Assembly: GCA_034412795.1 (NCBI GenBank)
Contig: DAOUMD010000099.1
Span: forward strand, 53,765-117,764
Direction of reading: 5' to 3'
DNA: 64,000 nucleotides
From: JAUVPY01 sp034412795
GTDB lineage: Bacteria; Chloroflexota; Anaerolineae; 4572-78; NAK82
Shown: positions 8,523 through 16,690 of the stretch, piece after piece
Position numbering within the stretch: position 1 is the stretch's first letter
How the letters are laid out: each line of letters opens with the position of its first letter
Position numbers and translations under genes: made by a program
Notes under the pieces: model-generated
The model's input: the letters and a program-made list of their open reading frames with translations, nothing else
What the model was told of the DNA's origin: nothing
The model's database searches: none

Positions 8523-9906
8523 TCAACCGTCCGAATCGGCAAATCAACAAAAGAGCAAACCAGCAAATGAAGAGTCGCCCCCTTCTTCAGGCGCGCAGGC
8601 CTCCTGCCCGAGTTGTGGGGGTGCCGGGTACTTGCGTGAGGACGTGCCGGTGGGACATCCTCACTTCGGGAGAATTGTTCCCTGCCAGTGCGAGCGAGCT
8701 AAATTGGAAGCACGGCGACTGTCGGACCTGCGTGCAGTTAGCAATCTAGATTCATTGGCACGCCATATCTTTGATAGCTTCAAACCCGATCTAGATCTCA
8801 GTGCAAATCAGCGCATGAGTCTACGCCTGGCTTATGATGCCGCCCGTGCCTTCGCTGAGGAGCCCCAGGGATGGCTGATGCTCTTGGGAGAGTACGGCTG
8901 CGGCAAAACCCACCTGGCGGCGGCGATTGCCAACGAGCAGATAGCACGGGGACAGCCGGCCCTGTTCGTAGTAGTGCCTGATCTACTTGACCATCTGCGC
9001 GCTGCCTACAGCCCTCACAGTCCTACTACTTACGATGAACGATTCGACCAGGTGCGTAACGCACCGTTGCTCATCCTGGACGACCTGGGCGCTCAATACA
9101 GCACCGAGTGGGCGCAGGAGAAGCTATTCCAGATATTTAACTATCGCTACAATTCCCGCCTGCCAACCGTGATCACCTCAAATATCGATTTGGAAGCCAT
9201 AGACATCCGCATCCGATCGCGTTTGATCGATCCTGACCTTGTGCAGATCTGCACCATCCTGGCTCCAGACTTCCGAAGCGGCGGCGCCCACCAGATCGCC
9301 TCGGAGTTGTCAAGCCTTGACCTACACGAAGATCAGACCTTTGATAGTTTCAACTTACGTGAAAAGGAACTCAATGCCGACCAAGCGACCAGTCTGCAAC
9401 AAGCCTTCACTTTTGCTCGTAACTACGCCAAGGACCCGGAAGACTGGTTATTGCTGGCTGGCGGCTACGGCTGCGGCAAGACGCATCTTGCAGCGGCTAT
9501 CGCCAACGAACGTGTGAGTCAGGGACACCCAGCCCTCTTCATTGTCGTGCCCGATCTGCTCGACCATCTGCGAGCAACGTACGCCCCTGACAGCTCCATC
9601 ACTTATGACGAACGCCTAGGTGAAATTCGCAACGCGTCGTTGCTCATCCTGGACGACCTGGGCACCCAAAGCGCCACCCCCTGGGCGCAAGAGAAGCTGT
9701 ACCAGATATTCAATCATCGCTATAATGCCCGTCTACCGACCGTCATCACCACTACCGATAATGTCGATGCTATTGACGAACGGCTCAAGTCGCGTCTCCT
9801 CGACCGGGCGCGCTGCACCAATCTCCTTATCCAAGCCCCCAGTTATCGCGGATCCGAGGCACGCGTCTGGCAGCACCCCGGGCGAATGACACGTCGGCGG
9901 CGGTGA
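8440..9906 (+). CDS. Helicase loader with two tandem DnaC/DnaI-type AAA+ domains
   Basis: 488 aa from the ATG at 8440, chosen because AAGGTAAGG lies just upstream; the frame is open from 8314. Residues about 54-85 hold a CPSCGGAGY...CQCE zinc-binding motif typical of DnaI-like loaders. Two complete AAA+ modules follow. The first has GEYGCGKTH (about 150), LLILDDLG and a SRLID motif. The second has GGYGCGKTH (about 340), LLILDDLG and a SRLLD motif. Known DnaC/DnaI proteins have a single AAA+ module. The second module lacks its own zinc motif. The halves are clearly alike in protein and DNA, which implies an internal duplication. Both ATP sites look intact, so two functional ATPase units in one chain are likely. 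It probably loads DnaB, encoded two genes upstream. Confidence 0.9.
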   Translation: MMEHVSQTLRQSNAGLPTTSLTSTSNTDQPSESANQQKSKPANEESPPSSGAQASCPSCGGAGYLREDVPVGHPHFGRIVPCQCERAKLEARRLSDLRAVSNLDSLARHIFDSFKPDLDLSANQRMSLRLAYDAARAFAEEPQGWLMLLGEYGCGKTHLAAAIANEQIARGQPALFVVVPDLLDHLRAAYSPHSPTTYDERFDQVRNAPLLILDDLGAQYSTEWAQEKLFQIFNYRYNSRLPTVITSNIDLEAIDIRIRSRLIDPDLVQICTILAPDFRSGGAHQIASELSSLDLHEDQTFDSFNLREKELNADQATSLQQAFTFARNYAKDPEDWLLLAGGYGCGKTHLAAAIANERVSQGHPALFIVVPDLLDHLRATYAPDSSITYDERLGEIRNASLLILDDLGTQSATPWAQEKLYQIFNHRYNARLPTVITTTDNVDAIDERLKSRLLDRARCTNLLIQAPSYRGSEARVWQHPGRMTRRRR

Positions 9907-10060
9907 CGGACACCTTGAACCGCTGAAGACACCGAATAACGCAGAAACCGCTGAAGTTTGTGGGGCGGGTAGGTCTTTGACCATACCCATCCTTTTTTGT
10001 AAGCTCAGGTCCCTGAAATAAGGAACGCCACTCTGTCACCCGTACCCTACCCCCGCACAA

Positions 10061-10098
10061 AGAATGACCGCCGCAACCAAAATTGCAGCGGTCATTCT
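10061..10098. terminator. Hairpin between convergent loader and hppA genes
   Basis: AGAATGACCGC (10061-10071) pairs perfectly with GCGGTCATTCT (10088-10098). It lies between two converging genes and is AT-rich on the plus-strand 3' side, so it may act in both directions. Confidence 0.6.
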
Positions 10099-10153
10099 AA
10101 TTCTTCTACGGGGAAGTAGCTTCTACAGAGAGCCCAGCGGGTGTCAGCTTTAT

Positions 10154-12463
10154 CTACTCTGACCCGCCAACGGGCACAGCGGCAGCGCCCGTCTCCATAT
10201 CGGCTAACTCGGGTGCCTTGCGCTTGCTCTGCCAGATGGACCAAGTGAATACAGCCAGCAAGGCAATCACTACCAGCCAGCCAATGATACCCAGGGTCTT
10301 GTACTGCACGACGATGGGCGCGACGATGAGCGCGACCAGGTTGACGACCTTGATCATCGGGTTAAGCGCCGGGCCGGCGGTATCCTTTAGTGGGTCGCCG
10401 ACGGTGTCACCTACCACCGAGGCCTTGTGGCGCTCGGAGCCCTTGCCCAAGTTATGAGCCGGGTCGCGTGGCTCGTCCTCGATGGTCTTCTTGGCGTTAT
10501 CCCAGGCACCGCCTGCAGTGGACATGAAGACAGCTAGTAACTGGCCGGCCAGGATAATGCCGGCCAGGAAGCCACCCAGCGCCTCAACCTGAAGCACCAG
10601 ACCGACGATTATGGGTGAGATCACAGCCATAGTGGCCAGAGGCACCAGTTCCTTCTGGGCAGCCGTAGTGGAGATGGATACGGCCCGGGCGTAGTCGGGC
10701 TTGACCTTGCCCTCCATCAGACCTGGGATCTTGAACTGGCGACGTACTTCGGTCACCATCAGGCCAGCGGCACGGCCGACCGCTCTAACGGAGAAGGATG
10801 AGAAGAGCCAGGGAATCGAGCCGCCGATGAGCAAGCCAACGAAGACAACGGGGCGAGACACGCGGATGCCGTTGGCCAGGGCTTCAGGATCAACTATACT
10901 CACGTCCGTGATGAAGGAACCGAAAAGGGACACGGCAGCAATGACGGCCGAGCCGATGGCGATTCCCTTGGTGATGGCCTTGGTAGTGTTGCCCACCGCG
11001 TCCAGGTCGGCCATAATCTGGCGCGCGCGTTCATCCATGCCCGTCATCTCACCGATGCCGTTGGCGTTATCGGCGATGGGGCCGAAGGAGTCCATGGCCA
11101 CGTTGTTGCCGGTCAGGGTCAGCATGCCGATGCCGGTCAGGGCCACGCCGTATAAGATAAAGGCAACCGTCTCCACCTCCGAGTATCCAGGGATGGTGCC
11201 GTAGATGAGGATGGCGGCGAAAATGGTGGCGGCGATGACAAGGATAGCCCACACCGTCGCTTCGTAGCCGACGCCAATTCCTGCCAGGATAGTGGTCGCC
11301 GGGCCGCCATCGGTGCCTTCGCGGATTTCCTCGATCGGGGAATTCTCAGTTCCGGTAAAGTAGTCGGTCAGACGATCAATGACAATGGCCAACAGCACAC
11401 CCACCGTCGTGGCCAGAAAAGGACGCCACCAACCACCCGGCACGTCGCGCATATAGATTAACGCCAGGATGCCAAACAAGACTACTGAAATGGCTGCCGA
11501 GGTGAGAAAACCGCGGAAGATGGCCCCCATGGCGTCGGGACCGCTGCCCTCAGTACCTCCCGACACTCGATAGGTACCAATAATAGACGACAGCACGCCA
11601 ATGCCGCGCACCAGCAGCGGGAAAACGATCCAGTTCAAATCGCCAGTGATACGTACCAGCGCCAGGCCCAAGATCAGCGCCGAGACGATGGTGACCTCGT
11701 AGCTCTCGAAAATGTCGGCGGCCATTCCGGCGCAGTCGCCCACGTTGTCGCCTACCAGGTCGGCGACGACGGCAGCGTTACGCGGGTCATCTTCCTCTAG
11801 CCCGGCTTCCACCTTACCCACCAGGTCGGCGCCGACGTCGGCGGCTTTGGTGTAAATGCCACCACCCACGCGCATAAAGAGGGCTATCAACGTACCGCCA
11901 AAACCAAAGCCTAGCAGAGCGTCAGGTGCAGCCTTGCCGAAGATGATAAAGATCAGCGTCCCACCCAGCAGACCCAGCCCGTCGGTCAGCATACCGGTGA
12001 TGGTGCCGGCCCGGTAGGCAATCTGCAGCGATTCGCCGAAGCTGGTTCGAGCTGCAGACGCCACACGCACGTTGCCTTCAACAGCCATGCGCATTCCAAT
12101 CTGGCCCACAGCCAACGAGAAGCCGGCCCCCATCGCAAAGGCAATCGCGCGGCCAAAGGCGATGTACAGACGTGCGTTAGCCCCGAACTCCTCTTGTGCC
12201 TCGGGTGTGGGGTTGACAATCCACACGCTGAAGAACAAAGCCACGATCAGGATGCCGATAAAAGGCAAGATGCTACGCAACTGCCGGTTGAGATAAGCGT
12301 CGGCTCCCTCCTTGATGTTTTGCCACACGTCTTGCATCTCCTTCGTGCCTTTGTCCTCCTTAAGAATCTGGTTACGCAAAAAGATCGCGTAGGCCAGTCC
12401 CAGGAAGGCAATGCCTAGCACGCCGAAGATAGCAATCGTCTCAATATTAGTCATTCCGTGCAT
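10154..12463 (-). CDS. hppA: Membrane proton-pumping pyrophosphatase, K+-independent type
   Basis: 769 aa with about 16 hydrophobic segments. Catalytic-loop motifs are present: DVGADLVGKVE, DNVGDCAGMAADIFESYEV, and a C-terminal DTVGDPLKDTAGPALNP. It hydrolyses cytoplasmic pyrophosphate and pumps ions outward. The segment GNTTKAITKG has Lys at the position that is Ala in K+-dependent enzymes and Thr three residues later. By the established rule this predicts a K+-independent H+-pump. A strong AAGGAGG lies upstream, at the long distance of about 14 nt from the ATG at 12463; MTNIET three codons later is an alternative. Transcribed alone, downstream of a terminator. Confidence 0.95.
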   Translation of the reverse strand: MHGMTNIETIAIFGVLGIAFLGLAYAIFLRNQILKEDKGTKEMQDVWQNIKEGADAYLNRQLRSILPFIGILIVALFFSVWIVNPTPEAQEEFGANARLYIAFGRAIAFAMGAGFSLAVGQIGMRMAVEGNVRVASAARTSFGESLQIAYRAGTITGMLTDGLGLLGGTLIFIIFGKAAPDALLGFGFGGTLIALFMRVGGGIYTKAADVGADLVGKVEAGLEEDDPRNAAVVADLVGDNVGDCAGMAADIFESYEVTIVSALILGLALVRITGDLNWIVFPLLVRGIGVLSSIIGTYRVSGGTEGSGPDAMGAIFRGFLTSAAISVVLFGILALIYMRDVPGGWWRPFLATTVGVLLAIVIDRLTDYFTGTENSPIEEIREGTDGGPATTILAGIGVGYEATVWAILVIAATIFAAILIYGTIPGYSEVETVAFILYGVALTGIGMLTLTGNNVAMDSFGPIADNANGIGEMTGMDERARQIMADLDAVGNTTKAITKGIAIGSAVIAAVSLFGSFITDVSIVDPEALANGIRVSRPVVFVGLLIGGSIPWLFSSFSVRAVGRAAGLMVTEVRRQFKIPGLMEGKVKPDYARAVSISTTAAQKELVPLATMAVISPIIVGLVLQVEALGGFLAGIILAGQLLAVFMSTAGGAWDNAKKTIEDEPRDPAHNLGKGSERHKASVVGDTVGDPLKDTAGPALNPMIKVVNLVALIVAPIVVQYKTLGIIGWLVVIALLAVFTWSIWQSKRKAPELADMETGAAAVPVGGSE

Positions 12464-12527
12464 CGTATTTCTATTAACCTCCTTAGGTTTGAAATAATTG
12501 CAGGGTTATGAAAAGTTGTATGAGTAC

Positions 12528-12572
12528 AAAAAAAGTTTCCTGCCTTATGTATCAAGGCAGGAGGGAAAAAAT
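12528..12572 (-). terminator. Rho-independent terminator of the hisH operon
   Basis: On the minus strand a TCCTGCCTT/AAGGCAGGA stem with a seven-base loop is followed by AAAC and a T7 run. It lies 110 bp after the hisH stop and before hppA, separating the two transcription units. It could also be the last part of an hppA leader. Confidence 0.7.
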
Positions 12573-12683
12573 GAGCGGGGCGGCCGCTAACATACCGCCC
12601 GGGTACGTTGGTCAAGGTTTCCCATCCGTACAAGCGATTCTGTTTTTTCCAATAGGACATTTTACCTAAAAACGGATGGATTG

Positions 12684-13310
12684 TCAAATCCCTTTGTGGT
12701 TTGTGATTCTTTCCACAAAATTGTGCAGCAGTGTGAGACCTACCTGTTGGCTCTTTTCTGGGTGGAACTGAATGGCCCACACGTTGTCCCGGGCAACCAT
12801 GGATGGAAAGGGACCGTCATAGTCGGTGGTGGCTACGACGATGGACTGGTCACCGGTGACGACGTAGTAGGAATGGGCGAAATAGGCGAAGGCACCGTCG
12901 GGAACACCAGCCAGCAGGGGATGCGAGCCGCGCTGATCGATCTGATTCCAGCCCATATGGGGCACGGTCAGATGCGCAGGAAAGCGGGCGATCCGTCCCG
13001 GAAGAACGCCCAACCCCTGATGAGTCCCCATCTCCTCGCTCTCCTCAAAGAGCAGTTGCAGTCCCACACAGATGCCCAAAAAAGGAACTCCTCGTTCAAT
13101 CACATCCAACACAGCCCTGTCCAGGGTACGCGAGCGCAGACCGTCCATGCCATCACCGAAAGCGCCCACCCCAGGCAGCACCACCGCATCCGCCTCGGCC
13201 ACGACTGACGGATCGTCAGTGATGGTTGGCGTCGCACCTACGTGCTCAAACGCCTTTTGCACGCTTCGCAGGTTGCCAATGCCTGCATCAATAATAACAA
13301 TTCGTTTCAT
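12684..13310 (-). CDS. hisH: Imidazole glycerol phosphate synthase, glutaminase subunit
   Basis: 208 aa, normal length. Class I glutamine amidotransferase: N-terminal IIDAGIGNLRSVQKAF, oxyanion-hole region LPGVGAFGDGM, nucleophile Cys in FLGICVGLQLLFE, PHMGWNQ, and the His-Glu pair in QFHPEKSQ. It releases ammonia for HisF in histidine synthesis. No hisF or other his gene is in the window. It begins 2 bp after the stop of the PfkB-type kinase and is surely cotranscribed with it, an unusual partner. A terminator follows. Confidence 0.95.
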   Translation of the reverse strand: MKRIVIIDAGIGNLRSVQKAFEHVGATPTITDDPSVVAEADAVVLPGVGAFGDGMDGLRSRTLDRAVLDVIERGVPFLGICVGLQLLFEESEEMGTHQGLGVLPGRIARFPAHLTVPHMGWNQIDQRGSHPLLAGVPDGAFAYFAHSYYVVTGDQSIVVATTDYDGPFPSMVARDNVWAIQFHPEKSQQVGLTLLHNFVERITNHKGI

Positions 13311-13312
13311 TT

Positions 13313-14242
13313 TCAGGTGACCAAGCTATCGTAGAGACGGTCGAGGCTGAGGTCCGGGCAGACCGACTGGTAGTATTGCAGCGTGAGCGCCGCCGCGGAA
13401 GCCCCCAGCCGCACCGCCTCGTCAATGGAAAAATCGTTGAGGAGCCCAAAGACCACACCCGCAGTGAGCGCATCACCAGCACCGGTCCGGTTCACCACCT
13501 GGGTCTTGACGGCCGGAACATGACCACTGACCTCGGGCGTGGCATAACACACACCCAACTCAGCCAGGGTGACGATGGCCACGCCTACGCCCATGGTCAC
13601 CAGTTGTTTGGCGGCGGCAATACCCTGGTTTCGGGTGTTGGTCAGGGAACGTTCACACAGAACCTCGGCTTCGGGCAGATCAGGCGTGACCATAAAGAGA
13701 GACGATAGATGAGGCCGGATGCGTTCGGCCAACGAGGCTGAGGTGGGGTCAGCGCTAACCGACACCCCGTATTTGGCCGCCTGGCGTATCAGTGACTCGA
13801 TCGCCGATGGAGACAGGTTGGCATCCATAACCACCATAGACGCGTCGCGAACAAGTCTCCGACGGTTATAAATGACCGACGGTGTGATAGCGGACAGTAC
13901 GTTCATGTCATCAATGGAAATGGAAAAAGCGCCGGTCTGGTCAAACAGGGCCAGGTAGGCACCCGTGTGATGATCGGGACTCTCGATCAGGTGAGCCACA
14001 TCCACGCCAGCGTCGGTCGCCTGCTCGCGGACCCGGTGGCCCGAGCGATCTGCGCCCACCGCCGACAGCAAGATGGCGCGCTCCCCCAGACGAGCCAGGT
14101 TCTCAGCCACGTTGCGGGCGACTCCGCCTACACTGATGCGAATGCTGCCCGGGTTGCTGGTGCCCGGTTGCAAAGGGCCTTCGGATCGCCCCTTGGTATC
14201 CAGACCAGCCGCTCCAACCACAAGGACGTAAGAATGATTCAT
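13313..14242 (-). CDS. psuK: PfkB-family kinase, probably pseudouridine kinase
   Basis: 309 aa. PfkB fold with the second signature NRTGAGDALTAGVVFGL near the C-terminus. The stretch SNPGSIRISVGGVARNVAENLARLG, together with the IDDMNV and DANLS segments, matches the pseudouridine kinase group (PsuK/YeiC) more closely than fructose or ribokinase members. Such enzymes make pseudouridine 5'-phosphate, which PsuG then cleaves. No psuG is visible here; it may be elsewhere. It shares a transcript with hisH. Substrate assignment is by family resemblance only. Confidence 0.75.
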   Translation of the reverse strand: MNHSYVLVVGAAGLDTKGRSEGPLQPGTSNPGSIRISVGGVARNVAENLARLGERAILLSAVGADRSGHRVREQATDAGVDVAHLIESPDHHTGAYLALFDQTGAFSISIDDMNVLSAITPSVIYNRRRLVRDASMVVMDANLSPSAIESLIRQAAKYGVSVSADPTSASLAERIRPHLSSLFMVTPDLPEAEVLCERSLTNTRNQGIAAAKQLVTMGVGVAIVTLAELGVCYATPEVSGHVPAVKTQVVNRTGAGDALTAGVVFGLLNDFSIDEAVRLGASAAALTLQYYQSVCPDLSLDRLYDSLVT

Positions 14243-14647
14243 ATATGAGATAACCTAAAACGTTTAGAAAGCCAGGTTCGGCTCAATAATGTGTCACCGC
14301 CAACCTGATTACGCATCTGGATGGGCTTACCAGGATATCGCGTTGGATGTGAGATGGGCCACGGTTGCTTCACTTTGGCCCGGATGAGAAACAACAAGAT
14401 GAAACCCGCGTAGAGCGGATCGTCCCACCCTACCAGGATATATTCAGCGTGGTAAAGAATCGCGTGATGTCCTTCCTTCTACGTGTTTGCACGCACCCAG
14501 TAATATAGCACATTTTGGGAGAAAGCAAAAAGAGAGACCTCTCGGCAGGGTGCAGCGCACCCTTGCACCTTGTTTTCGTTGTTTTTGACGCGGAATTATA
14601 GTATACTTCAGCGTAATCGCTGACACCGAATCTTGGAGGATCACCCC
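14243..14647. other. Divergent intergenic region
   Basis: Between the psuK-like gene (leftward) and the HAS-barrel gene (rightward). TACCAGGATAT occurs twice, near 14329 and 14431. The rightward promoter is listed separately. No gene is seen. Confidence 0.5.
14579..14607 (+). promoter_or_regulatory. Predicted promoter of the HAS-barrel operon
   Basis: TTGTTT (14579-14584), 17 bp, TATACT (14602-14607). The predicted start lies about 35 nt before the ATG at 14648. Confidence 0.55.
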
Positions 14648-15262
14648 ATGCACATCGGTAAGATTGTCAAATCAAACACACACGTGGATTACGTTTGCCA
14701 GGTCTTTAGCGTGGGTGAGATTGTGGAGCCGCCTCCGTCACCGGAGGACTACGCATTTGGCACCTTCGTACGGGTAGGGCTAGGTGATGACGCTGCTCAA
14801 GGTGCACTTGGGAGCAGCTACCTGGTGGGTCTCATCTACAGCACCATTTTGATGAATCCCGAGTTCGGCAACCTGGGTCCACGCTTGTCACCGCCGGCCG
14901 ACCTGGAGGTCTTCTCACCCGACTACCTGCGCGAGCAGGCAACGCTGGTGGGAGTCGTGGCGGTGGGGCAGGTAACATCCGGCGGCACGCACCAGGGTGT
15001 CCCCCATCTGGCGGCAACGGTCGGTGCCGGGGTGACAGCCATGACGGCAGACGAGGTGCGTGACTTCCACACGCCAGCCTCGGGCGATGGCCTGGCGTTG
15101 GCCTACGCACCTCTATTGCTGGCCCAGGGCGACCCGTTGATCCCCCATCTGCTGCTGAACGTGATCAACAGGCTGGAGGACTTGTTCCCCGGCCAGGCCC
15201 GCCAACTGGCCGTGCTGCGCGGCAACCTGGCCTGGAAGACGGTGGTGGCGCCGGCGGGATAG
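14648..15262 (+). CDS. HAS-barrel domain protein, likely partner of the HerA-like ATPase
   Basis: 204 aa from the ATG at 14648, which has TTGGAGG upstream; the frame opens slightly earlier at a TTG. The first 60 residues (HIGKIVKSNTHVDYVCQVF ... FVRVGL) have the pattern of a HerA/ATP-synthase (HAS) beta barrel. The rest is mixed alpha/beta with no nuclease motif seen. A HerA-like ATPase is encoded 1.4 kb downstream on the same strand. HerA usually works with the nuclease NurA, but this protein does not show NurA motifs. Role inferred from the barrel and the neighbourhood. Confidence 0.65.
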   Translation: MHIGKIVKSNTHVDYVCQVFSVGEIVEPPPSPEDYAFGTFVRVGLGDDAAQGALGSSYLVGLIYSTILMNPEFGNLGPRLSPPADLEVFSPDYLREQATLVGVVAVGQVTSGGTHQGVPHLAATVGAGVTAMTADEVRDFHTPASGDGLALAYAPLLLAQGDPLIPHLLLNVINRLEDLFPGQARQLAVLRGNLAWKTVVAPAG

Positions 15263-15316
15263 AAGCACCAGCCGTTAAGCGGCATAAGCCGAGATGGACG
15301 GATTTGGAGGCTCTGC

Positions 15317-15811
15317 ATGCCAGACGTCGAGCTTACAAGAGGCTATGTCCCCGGCTCGATCGGTCGAGTTACCGAACTCCACGCTACCTACTACCACGAG
15401 CACTGGGGGTTCAATGTGTTCTTCGAATCAAAGGTGGCCACCGGGCTCGCCGAATTCTTGGGAAGATATGACGAAAAACGTGACGGCTTTTGGACCGCGT
15501 CGCTGGAGGGCCACATCGAAGGCTCCATAACCATCGATGGAATCCGGGCCGGGAGTGAGGACGCACATCTTCGGTGGTTTATCGTGTCTGATGCCCTGCG
15601 TGGGAGAGGCATTGGAGCCTGGCTCATCAGCACCGCTATCGATTTTTGTCGCAACACGGGCTACAGGAAAGTCTACCTCTGGACCTTTGAGGGTCTCCAC
15701 GCCGCGAGACATCTCTACGAGAAGTCAGGATTCAGACTGTTAGAAGAACGCATAGGAACTCAATGGGGTAAGGAAGTTAACGAACTGCGATTCGAGCTAC
15801 GGCTTGAGTAA
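15317..15811 (+). CDS. GNAT-family N-acetyltransferase
   Basis: 164 aa. The acetyl-CoA-binding motif LRGRGIGAWLISTAIDFCR (about 96-114) is followed by KVYLWTFEGLHAARHLYEKSGF, the classic GNAT motifs A and B. Close relatives occur as the second half of MarR-GNAT fusions; here it stands alone. Substrate unknown. It overlaps or abuts the transporter gene that follows and is probably cotranscribed. Confidence 0.85.
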   Translation: MPDVELTRGYVPGSIGRVTELHATYYHEHWGFNVFFESKVATGLAEFLGRYDEKRDGFWTASLEGHIEGSITIDGIRAGSEDAHLRWFIVSDALRGRGIGAWLISTAIDFCRNTGYRKVYLWTFEGLHAARHLYEKSGFRLLEERIGTQWGKEVNELRFELRLE

Positions 15812-15827
15812 GGCAACGTCTTTTGCG

Positions 15828-16676
15828 ATGGGTTCAGAATTCTTAGCGATTGTGTTTGGGTTGGCCTCGGCCGCATCCTGGGGGTCAGGGGATTTTAGCG
15901 GCGGCTTTGCTAGCAGGCGAGGCAGCGTGTATAGCGTCGTCATCATTTCACAACTGATCGGCGCAGTGTTTCTGGTCACCCTGGCCCTCTCCCTGGGAGA
16001 GAGCATACCAGCCGCCGACAATCTAATCCTGGGAGGCATCGCCGGGATTTCCGGCGCGATCGGGCTGGTGGCTCTGTACATGGGTCTTGCCAGCGGGCGT
16101 ATGGGGGTCGTGGCCCCGGTCACCGCAGTGGTGGCGGCGGCCATTCCGGTGTTATTCAGCTTATTTACCGAGGGGCTGCCTACGACCTCTCAACTGGTGG
16201 GGTTTGGGATGGGCCTGATCGCCGTGTGGCTGCTCTCAAGTGGTGGGGATGGGGGTACAATCCAGGCTCGTGAATTGGGCCTGGCCCTCACCGCCGGCTC
16301 AGGGTTTGGCCTGTTTTTTATACTCATCGATCAGGTCAGCCAGAGCGCCGTGTTCTGGCCATTGATTGCCGCCAGGATCGCGTCCGTCAGTTTCCTGGCC
16401 ATCCTGACCATCGTACGCCGGGGTTGGGAGCGACCGGCCAGGAACCAGCTATCGCTCATCGCCCTGGCAGGTATCTTTGATACGGGAGGGAATACGTTCT
16501 TCGTCCTGGCCACCCGGATGGGACGGCTGGACATCGCCGCTGTCCTGTCTTCCCTGTATCCGGCCGCGACGGTCTTGCTGGCCTGGCTGATTTTGAAGGA
16601 GCGCTTGATGCCCCAGCAGTGGCTGGGCGTAGCCGCGACGCTGGCGGCGTTGACGTTCATTGCATGGGGAATTTGA
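15828..16676 (+). CDS. EamA/DMT-family transporter
   Basis: 282 aa from the ATG at 15828. A TTG at 15804 that overlaps the GNAT stop is the alternative, and neither has a strong ribosome site. About ten transmembrane helices are arranged as two EamA repeats. The first contains ASAASWGSGDFSGGFASRRG and the second AGIFDTGGNTFFVLATRMG ... LLAWLILKERLMPQQWLG. The family exports metabolites such as amino acids or drugs. The substrate cannot be told from sequence. It ends 14 bp before the HerA-like gene. Confidence 0.85.
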   Translation: MGSEFLAIVFGLASAASWGSGDFSGGFASRRGSVYSVVIISQLIGAVFLVTLALSLGESIPAADNLILGGIAGISGAIGLVALYMGLASGRMGVVAPVTAVVAAAIPVLFSLFTEGLPTTSQLVGFGMGLIAVWLLSSGGDGGTIQARELGLALTAGSGFGLFFILIDQVSQSAVFWPLIAARIASVSFLAILTIVRRGWERPARNQLSLIALAGIFDTGGNTFFVLATRMGRLDIAAVLSSLYPAATVLLAWLILKERLMPQQWLGVAATLAALTFIAWGI

Positions 16677-16690
16677 GGAGGTAGCCACAT

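Noticed and set aside
12573..12683. Possible riboswitch upstream of hppA
   Set aside because: No conserved core of c-di-GMP, c-di-AMP or other known classes could be identified by eye.
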